Shown here in pieces: positions 5,279 through 9,886 of a stretch of DNA of 9,886 nucleotides. The DNA lies in assembly GCA_013002375.1 (NCBI GenBank), contig JABDJW010000450.1, positions 1 to 9,886 of the forward strand, given 5' to 3'. Made by a program: the position numbers and the translations under genes. This DNA is from Acidimicrobiales bacterium. GTDB lineage: Bacteria; Actinomycetota; Acidimicrobiia; Acidimicrobiales; SHLQ01. The notes under the pieces were generated by a model. That model ran no database searches and was not told where the DNA came from. It saw nothing but the letters and a program-made list of their open reading frames with translations. Within the stretch, counting starts at the first letter, position 1; each line of letters starts with the position of its first letter.

Positions 5279-6658
5279 CTAGGACGGGATCGGGAACTGG
5301 CGGTAGGCCTGCGCGAACCCGGTCACCTTGGCGACGTATTCGAGGTCGTGGTTGTACGAGAAGTACGCCCGGGCCAGGATGTCCGGCGCCTGCAGGTCAC
5401 CCGAGGTGCACAGGTAGCGCGCTGCGGTCGCGGCAGCGTCGTAGATGTTGTGCGGGTCGATGAGCTCGTCCTCGTCGCCATCGGTCCCGATGAAGCTCCA
5501 GGTGCCCGGGATGAACTGCATCGGCCCGACCGCTCGGTCGAACACGACATCCAGATCGATGACGCCACCGTCGGTGTCGGTGATCAGCGCGGTGCCGTTC
5601 GTTCCGTCGAGCGGGATGCCGATGATCTCGTCGAGGGTTCGGCCATCGGCTCCGACGCGTGTGCCGCCAAAGGTGCCGTGGCCGCTTTCGACCCGGCCGA
5701 TACCGGCGAGCATCCACCACTCGATGTTACATCCGGGCCGTTCCGCCGAGGTCGAGCGGGCGGCCCGCACATAGGCATCCAGGACGACGATCGACATGTC
5801 CAGGCCGACGACGAGCGACGTCCAGCGAGCGTCGCTCAAAGCTTGACCCAATTCGGGCAGGCGCAGCGCGGCCTCATAGGCGAGCACCTGTTGGTTCTCT
5901 GCTTCGTTCGCGGCGTCGGCTTTGCGGCCGGCCAGATCGGCGAGTTCGTTCACCGTGGCTTGCTGGACCCGGCGGTTCGTGATCAAACGCTCGGCCAGCC
6001 GGTCGCGATCGGAAGCCAGCGAATCGGCCAGCTGGTCGGCGAACTCGGCCGGGCTGCTGGCCGAACGCAGTTCGCTCGGGTCGAGACTGACCTCGAGCTC
6101 GTCGTCGCCGCCGGCGTGCACGAAGGATCGGACGGCCAGTCCCCGGAGGGCCGTCTCGGCGTCGTCCAGATCGAGGGCGAGCTCTGCCTCCTCGCCCCGT
6201 AGTTCGATCAGACGCTTGCGTTCCAGCGCTTGGGCCAGGGTCAAACGGTCGATATCGAGCAGCGCATCCTCGCGCCGCTCGATCGCATAGGCCTCGGCCT
6301 CGATCATCTCGACCAGTTCGCGATACGCCTCGTCGTAGTCCAACACCGGACCGACCGAGGTATCGCCGCCGGGCAGGGGAGCCGGGGCCCGCACCTCGAG
6401 TTGTTCGAGTCCGGCCGACAGCTCTTCGTTGGGCGCCCACCGCTCGATGCGCGCTCGAAGGATCTCCTCGTCGAGCTCGAAGTCCTCGTCGGCAGGCACG
6501 CCGGTACCTGTCGGCTGGTCCACTTCGTCGTCCTGGCCGACCGCAGGCCCAGCCAGCGACGCGAGCGCGCCGAGTACGCACGCGACCGCGGTCAACTTGC
6601 GAGAGACACTGCGCCAGACCAGGGAGCGGACCGAAGCGCAGGGCGAGGTTTGGCCCAT
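5279..6658 (-). CDS. Secreted lytic transglycosylase with N-terminal coiled coil
   Basis: A 459-residue exported protein expected to cleave peptidoglycan glycan strands. The N-terminus is a signal peptide: basic residues (Arg11, Arg16, Arg20, Lys21), a hydrophobic stretch (LTAVACVLGALASLAG) and a likely cleavage near PAVG/QDDE at residue 41. Residues ~105-270 are Glu/Arg/Ala/Leu-rich heptad-like sequence, probably a long coiled coil as in cell-wall hydrolases needing spacing or partner contact. The C-terminal catalytic domain (~308-459) holds GRVESGHG with Glu324 as the likely catalytic acid, AVGPMQFIPGTW (377-387), and DPHNIYDAAATAARYLC, the usual order in SLT_2/MltB-like enzymes. Cys310 and Cys417 could form a disulfide. 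An acidic insert (residues ~358-375) precedes GPMQF. The ATG at 6658 has only a weak AGG upstream. It is alone on its strand before the long gene-free region. Confidence 0.88.
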   Translation of the reverse strand: MGQTSPCASVRSLVWRSVSRKLTAVACVLGALASLAGPAVGQDDEVDQPTGTGVPADEDFELDEEILRARIERWAPNEELSAGLEQLEVRAPAPLPGGDTSVGPVLDYDEAYRELVEMIEAEAYAIERREDALLDIDRLTLAQALERKRLIELRGEEAELALDLDDAETALRGLAVRSFVHAGGDDELEVSLDPSELRSASSPAEFADQLADSLASDRDRLAERLITNRRVQQATVNELADLAGRKADAANEAENQQVLAYEAALRLPELGQALSDARWTSLVVGLDMSIVVLDAYVRAARSTSAERPGCNIEWWMLAGIGRVESGHGTFGGTRVGADGRTLDEIIGIPLDGTNGTALITDTDGGVIDLDVVFDRAVGPMQFIPGTWSFIGTDGDEDELIDPHNIYDAAATAARYLCTSGDLQAPDILARAYFSYNHDLEYVAKVTGFAQAYRQFPIPS

Positions 6659-6691
6659 CGGTACCTATCGGCACATTTCGGCCCCACTGAA

Positions 6692-6712
6692 GCCCGGGAT
6701 TTCAGCTCGGGC
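6692..6712 (-). terminator. Weak hairpin after the GDPD gene
   Basis: GCCCG (6692-6696) pairs with CGGGC (6708-6712) just past the TAG at 6720, competing with CTGAA/TTCAG pairing in the same stretch. No T-run follows, so termination is only a possibility. Confidence 0.25.
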
Positions 6713-6719
6713 GGTGCTG

Positions 6720-7472
6720 CTACCAGAGGTCGTGTTGCTCGAGCACTTCCCTGAGCACGGACGGTCGGTCGGTCATGATGCCGTCGACCCCCAGCTCGAT
6801 CAGGCGGGCCATCTCATCGGGATCGTCGATCGTCCAGACGTGTACCGCCAAGCCGCGCTTGTGGGCTGTTGCGATGAACCGTTCGTCCACGATGCGAATA
6901 CCGCGGTCCTCGAGCGGTACTTGGGCGGCGCCGGCCTTGGGCACGGGTACCGGCGGTCCATAACTGGCCACCCGGAGCTGGGCGATGGCCCGGGGGCCGA
7001 GCGAGGTACAGAGCTTCGGTCCACCCAGCTGTCGCAGTCGGGACAGGCGTCGATCGGAGAACGCGCCGATGCAGCTGCGGGCGAACAGGTTCATGTGGCT
7101 GAGCGCCGACACGAGGTGGTCGATCGAGGAATCGTGCTTGCAGTCGATGTTGAAGCGGGCATCGGGGAACGCCTCGATCAGGTCCGAGAAGCGAGGAATC
7201 GGGTCGGTGCCGGCGATGCGGGCCTCGGAGACCTCGGCCCACGTCATCTCCCGGATGAGTCCGGTGTGATCGGTGACCCGATCGAGCGCTTCGTCGTGGA
7301 ACGCGATCATGACGCCGTCTCGGGTCGTGTGTACGTCGGTCTCGAGGTACCGGAAACCCAGGTCGTAGGCGTGCTGGAAGGCCCGCATCGAGTTCTCGGG
7401 CCATTCTTCGGCGCCGCCACGATGGGCAACGGCCATGACTCCCTCGTGTTGCAGGAACGGCCACGGACTCAT
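6720..7472 (-). CDS. Glycerophosphodiester phosphodiesterase family protein
   Basis: A 250-residue GDPD-fold (TIM barrel) hydrolase. It likely splits glycerophosphodiesters from phospholipid turnover into sn-glycerol-3-phosphate and an alcohol, using a divalent metal. The defining residues are present: HRG at 17-19, PEN at 25-27, ETD (Glu44, Asp46) and FHDE with His59. FNIDCKHD follows, with Asp where many members have Glu, then VHVWTIDDPDEM and the closing LGVDGIMTDRPSVL. No signal peptide is seen, so it appears cytoplasmic. The ATG at 7472 is chosen because a TACCAT hexamer ends 6 bases upstream (leaderless geometry) and because the homologous part starts right after it. A longer version from 7526 adds an Arg-rich stretch that overlaps that promoter. 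Divergent from the SirB1-family gene across 96 bases. Only the exact diester substrate is uncertain. Confidence 0.92.
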   Translation of the reverse strand: MSPWPFLQHEGVMAVAHRGGAEEWPENSMRAFQHAYDLGFRYLETDVHTTRDGVMIAFHDEALDRVTDHTGLIREMTWAEVSEARIAGTDPIPRFSDLIEAFPDARFNIDCKHDSSIDHLVSALSHMNLFARSCIGAFSDRRLSRLRQLGGPKLCTSLGPRAIAQLRVASYGPPVPVPKAGAAQVPLEDRGIRIVDERFIATAHKRGLAVHVWTIDDPDEMARLIELGVDGIMTDRPSVLREVLEQHDLW

Positions 7473-7478
7473 AGGACG

Positions 7479-7484
7479 ATGGTA
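7479..7484 (-). promoter_or_regulatory. Candidate -10 element of the GDPD gene (leaderless)
   Basis: On the minus strand TACCAT, then CGTCCT, then the ATG at 7472. The 6-base gap places the transcription start at the start codon. No Shine-Dalgarno is present. Confidence 0.5.
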
Positions 7485-7488
7485 GACG

Positions 7489-7510
7489 GCCAGTGGGGTA
7501 CACCGCTGGC
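7489..7510. promoter_or_regulatory. Imperfect dyad between divergent promoters
   Basis: GCCAGTGG (7489-7496) and CCGCTGGC (7503-7510) are reverse complements with one mismatch around a 6-base centre. It lies just upstream of the GDPD -10, where a -35 or operator would be. The word GGTAGACG occurs on both sides (7481-7488 and 7513-7520), 32 bases apart. Could control one or both divergent genes; tentative. Confidence 0.3.
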
Positions 7511-7555
7511 GGGGTAGACGCCGCACCGGGGGCCGAACTGCTCATGTCGGGGCGC

Positions 7556-7561
7556 TACCTT
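7556..7561 (+). promoter_or_regulatory. Candidate -10 element of the SirB1-family gene (leaderless)
   Basis: TACCTT is followed by 7 bases and GTG at 7569. This decides the start: an in-frame TTG at 7560 overlaps the hexamer and is less likely. Confidence 0.45.
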
Positions 7562-7568
7562 GGGTGGG

Positions 7569-8348
7569 GTGAACCCGACCGAGGAGTTTGCGGCGTTGGT
7601 CAGCACGCCCGAGGGCTTCCCCCTCGACCGCGCCGCGTTGTTGGTCGCCAAACACGCGCGGCCCGATCTCGAGGTCGGCCGGGAGCTCGCCCGGATCGAC
7701 GATCTCGCCGAGCAGGTGCGGCAGCCGACGCTGGACGGTCTCACCCGGCTCCTGTTCGACGAACTCGGTTTCCGGGGCGACCAGCGCAACTACTACGACC
7801 CGGCCAACAGCTATCTCGACGCCGTGCTCGACCGGCGCAGCGGTATCCCGATCACCCTGTCGATCATCACCCGCGAGGTCGGCCGTCGAATCGGCGTTCC
7901 GCTGGCCTACGTCGGCATGCCGGGCCATTTCCTGCTGCAGGACCGAGTCGATCGCAGCATCTACGTCGACCCGTTCCACCGCGGCGCCCGACTCTCGATC
8001 GACGCCTGTGAACAGATCTTCCGGACCCTGCATGGGTCCGACGCGGCGTTCGATCCATCGCTGGTCGCCGAGACTTCTTCGATCGCGACCCTGGCCCGGT
8101 TGCTCAACAACCTGAAGGCGCTGTTCTCTCGCGACCGCGATCTGTCGAGTTTGGCCTGGGTCCTGCACCTCCGCACGCTGGTGCCCGGCATCGGCGACTA
8201 CGAACGGCAGGCCTTGAGCCAGGTCCTCGCCGGTCTGGGTCAATTCTCCGCGGCGGCCGACCAGCTCGACATTCTGGCGGCCAATAACCCCGAGGAACGC
8301 TCGACCCTCGAAGCGTCGGCCCATCGTCTCCGGGCCCGCCTGAACTAG
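7569..8348 (+). CDS. SirB1-family transglutaminase-like protein with C-terminal helical repeat
   Basis: A 259-residue cytoplasmic protein of the SirB1/YchA type (transglutaminase-like core). The family block is plain: FRGDQRNYYDPANSYLDAVL (residues 68-87), RRSGIPITLSIITREVGRRIGVPL, then GMPGHFLL with His120 and YVDPFHRG with Asp134. His and Asp match the last two members of a transglutaminase triad. The nucleophile position carries Ser (ITLS, Ser98) and not Cys, as is usual in this family, so catalytic activity is doubtful. Residues ~180-259 are helical and resemble a TPR-like tail (GLGQFSAAADQLDILAANNPEE). The start is GTG at 7569, 7 bases from TACCTT. Thirty-five bases separate it from the flavin-reductase-like gene, so they are probably co-transcribed. 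The family's biochemical role is unsettled. Confidence 0.88.
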   Translation: MNPTEEFAALVSTPEGFPLDRAALLVAKHARPDLEVGRELARIDDLAEQVRQPTLDGLTRLLFDELGFRGDQRNYYDPANSYLDAVLDRRSGIPITLSIITREVGRRIGVPLAYVGMPGHFLLQDRVDRSIYVDPFHRGARLSIDACEQIFRTLHGSDAAFDPSLVAETSSIATLARLLNNLKALFSRDRDLSSLAWVLHLRTLVPGIGDYERQALSQVLAGLGQFSAAADQLDILAANNPEERSTLEASAHRLRARLN

Positions 8349-8369
8349 AACCGCCACGACTACCGAGCG

Positions 8370-8376
8370 AAAGGAG
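8370..8376 (+). promoter_or_regulatory. Strong Shine-Dalgarno before the flavin-reductase-like gene
   Basis: AAAGGAG lies 7 bases before the ATG at 8384. It is the only strong Shine-Dalgarno at a gene start in this window, fitting an internal operon gene, unlike the leaderless first genes. Confidence 0.8.
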
Positions 8377-8383
8377 CTCCTCG

Positions 8384-8935
8384 ATGATCGATCGCACCAT
8401 CAAACGTTCGCTGGGTCAGATGATGAAAGGGGTGCAGGTCGTTGCGGCCAGCCATGAGGGCGTGACCCGGGCCTACACGTCCCACTGGGTCTGTCAGGTC
8501 TCGTTCGAGGAGCCGATTGTGATGGCCTCGGTCTCACCGAAACACGACACCCACCCGCTGATGCTCGGTTCGGGTCGGTTCGCGGTGTCGTTGCTGGCCG
8601 GCGATCAGATCGTCGAAGGCCAGTACTTCTCGTATCCCGGTCGCAAGTTTCTCCGGGCGTTCGACGAATACCTGACCGACGAGGCGGGCTGGCCGGTCGT
8701 ACCGAACTCCATCGCCTGGCTGGGCTGCGAGATCGACCACGTGATCAGCGGAACCTACGACCACGACTTGGTCTTCGCCCGGGTGGTCGAGGTGGGCGAG
8801 GGGCGATTGAAGGCACCACCGTTGCTCTACTCGTCCCGTCTGGGCTGGCGCATCTCGGGCGATCCCGCTCGGGAGAAGGGCGTGTCGGTGCGCGACCACC
8901 TGCTGGCCGAACTCGAGGTTCGAAACGAGACATAA
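8384..8935 (+). CDS. Flavin reductase-like FMN-binding split-barrel protein
   Basis: A 183-residue protein of the flavin_reduct family (PF01613 type), which binds FMN and in characterised members uses NAD(P)H to reduce free flavin or serves as the small partner of a monooxygenase. Visible family features are the opening GVQVVAASHEGVTRAYTSHW, the VSFEEPIVMASVSPKHDTHPL strand pair with its ligand loop, and GRFAVSLLAGDQ. SIAWLGCEIDHVISGTYDHD then follows in place of the usual GDH-type motif. Single domain, no signal peptide. The start is fixed by AAAGGAG at 7 bases. It follows the SirB1-family gene by 35 bases. No partner oxygenase is in the window, so it may act as a generic flavin reductase or as an FMN protein of unknown role. 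The C-terminus (VRDHLLAELEVRNET) is ordinary. Confidence 0.85.
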   Translation: MIDRTIKRSLGQMMKGVQVVAASHEGVTRAYTSHWVCQVSFEEPIVMASVSPKHDTHPLMLGSGRFAVSLLAGDQIVEGQYFSYPGRKFLRAFDEYLTDEAGWPVVPNSIAWLGCEIDHVISGTYDHDLVFARVVEVGEGRLKAPPLLYSSRLGWRISGDPAREKGVSVRDHLLAELEVRNET

Positions 8936-8974
8936 ATCCTGGCGAGTGTCCCGGGGTGACGCGACGGTCGGTTC

Positions 8975-8980
8975 TAGACT
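8975..8980 (+). promoter_or_regulatory. Candidate -10 element of the pyruvate kinase gene (leaderless)
   Basis: TAGACT is followed by CAACCT and GTG at 8987. The 6-base gap again places the transcript 5' end at the start codon, and no Shine-Dalgarno is visible. No clear -35. Confidence 0.5.
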
Positions 8981-8986
8981 CAACCT

Positions 8987-9886
8987 GTGAACCGCCGTAC
9001 GAAAATCATTGCCACGATCGGGCCGGCCTCCGAAGACGAAGCCACGCTGAGGGGCCTGATGGAGGCGGGGATGGACGTTGCTCGCCTCGGCCTGGCCCAC
9101 GGAGCGATCGAAGAACACCTCGAGCGCTACTACCGCATCCGCAAGGTGGCGGCCGAACTCGGCCGGCCGTGCGGCATTCTGGCCGACCTGCCCGGTCCCA
9201 AGGTCCGAGCCGCCAACTTCGGTGAAGAAGCGGTCATGGTCCAGCCCGGCTCGCAGATCCGCCTCACCGTCGGACGCGACCACAGCACTCCCGAGGTCAT
9301 CGAGGTCGACTACGAGGGCATGATCGCCGACGTCCAGATCGGCGATCGTCTGAATCTCGGCGACGGCCGGCTGATCGTCGACGTCACCGACAAGACGGCC
9401 ACCGACCTCGTCGCCACCGTTGCCCACGGCGGATTGATGAGCGGCCGGCCCGGCGTCCACGTGCCAGCCGACCGGCTCACCATGGCGACACCGACCGAGG
9501 AGGACTTCCGGGGCCTCGACGCCTTCGTCGACGCGGGAGTCGACATGGTGGCGGTCAGCTTCGTGCGGTCGGCTCACGACATCCGCCGGGTGGGTACCGA
9601 ACCGTTCCCTCGCGGGCCACTGGTCGTCGCCAAGATCGAGACCCGGGCCGCGGTGGAAAACCTGTCGGGCATCATCGAGGCCTCCGGAGCGGTCATGGTC
9701 GCCCGCGGCGACCTGGGCAACGAGTGCAGCATCGAAGATCTCCCGCACCTGCAGAAGCAGATCATTCGAGAGTGCATTGCCTTGGGTCGGCCGACGATCA
9801 CGGCCACCCAGATGCTCGAATCGATGATCACCAACCCCGCGCCAACCCGGGCCGAGGCCAGCGACGTCGCCAACGCGGTGTGGGAC
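8987..9886 (+). CDS. pyk: Pyruvate kinase, C-terminus beyond window
   Basis: First 300 codons from GTG 8987. The enzyme converts phosphoenolpyruvate and ADP to pyruvate and ATP in glycolysis. The start is canonical (RRTKIIATIGPAS). Other landmarks are DLPGPKVR (67-74), the B domain (~75-155), GVDMVAVSFVR and AKIE with catalytic Lys216 and metal ligand Glu218. VMVARGDLG with Asp242, TATQMLESM and PTRAEASDVANAVWD follow; the allosteric C domain is missing. Unusually, the RLNFSHG motif reads RLGLAHG: the Asn and Ser that bind K+ are Gly35 and Ala37. The Thr next to Asp67 is Leu68, and Lys72 replaces the Glu of K+-dependent enzymes. Leu/Lys at these sites is the known mark of K+-independent pyruvate kinases; the Gly/Ala changes go further. 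Own leaderless promoter likely, 51 bases after the preceding gene. Confidence 0.93.
   Translation, partial: MNRRTKIIATIGPASEDEATLRGLMEAGMDVARLGLAHGAIEEHLERYYRIRKVAAELGRPCGILADLPGPKVRAANFGEEAVMVQPGSQIRLTVGRDHSTPEVIEVDYEGMIADVQIGDRLNLGDGRLIVDVTDKTATDLVATVAHGGLMSGRPGVHVPADRLTMATPTEEDFRGLDAFVDAGVDMVAVSFVRSAHDIRRVGTEPFPRGPLVVAKIETRAAVENLSGIIEASGAVMVARGDLGNECSIEDLPHLQKQIIRECIALGRPTITATQMLESMITNPAPTRAEASDVANAVWD

Noticed and set aside
7473..7526. N-terminal extension of the GDPD protein to 7526
   Set aside because: The extra residues are Arg-rich and outside the family's fold, and a leaderless -10 (7479-7484) fits the ATG at 7472.
8534..9748. 404-codon minus-strand open frame opposite the flavin-reductase-like gene and pyruvate kinase
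   Set aside because: It mirrors two clear genes and has Asp/Val/Gly-rich non-domain composition typical of a GC-rich shadow frame.

Overview
This is a high-GC chromosomal window whose gene families, dense packing with 4-base ATGA/GTGA gene overlaps, and apparently leaderless starts suggest a high-GC actinobacterium. The protein wording feels closest to Acidimicrobiia (Ilumatobacter-like), but that placement is an inference from family resemblance, not a search result. I see no IS element, prophage, tRNA, rRNA or CRISPR array.

Left block (1-3719, minus strand): a three-gene operon read right to left. An FAD-dependent amine-oxidase/UGM-like oxidoreductase (2256-3719) is followed by an integral-membrane acyltransferase-3 protein (982-2259) and a GT-C membrane glycosyltransferase that runs off the left edge (1-985). 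Both junctions overlap by 4 bases. Together they look like a small envelope glycan or glycolipid building and modification unit. The oxidoreductase has a candidate leaderless promoter with a perfect dyad in the -35/-10 spacer.

Centre (3720-5278): a 98-aa uncharacterised protein (minus) and a 59-aa zinc-ribbon protein (plus, 4247-4426) diverge from a short region. That region holds a perfect 17-bp dyad abutting a perfect DnaA-box sequence. Next come 852 bases without a convincing gene, containing two identical tandem hairpins, a minus-strand intrinsic-terminator-like hairpin, a three-copy 20-bp-period repeat and a cluster of CGCGA..TCCCCA direct repeats. This is the least explained part of the window.

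Right block (5279-9886): a secreted, coiled-coil lytic transglycosylase (minus) and a glycerophosphodiester phosphodiesterase (minus). Diverging from the latter are a SirB1-family transglutaminase-like protein, a flavin-reductase-like FMN-binding protein with a strong Shine-Dalgarno, and a pyruvate kinase cut by the right edge. The pyruvate kinase has an unusual K+-site signature.

A theme across the window is that five gene starts lie 6-7 bases downstream of a TAnnnT hexamer, consistent with leaderless transcription. No start in the window combines a clear Shine-Dalgarno with such a hexamer.
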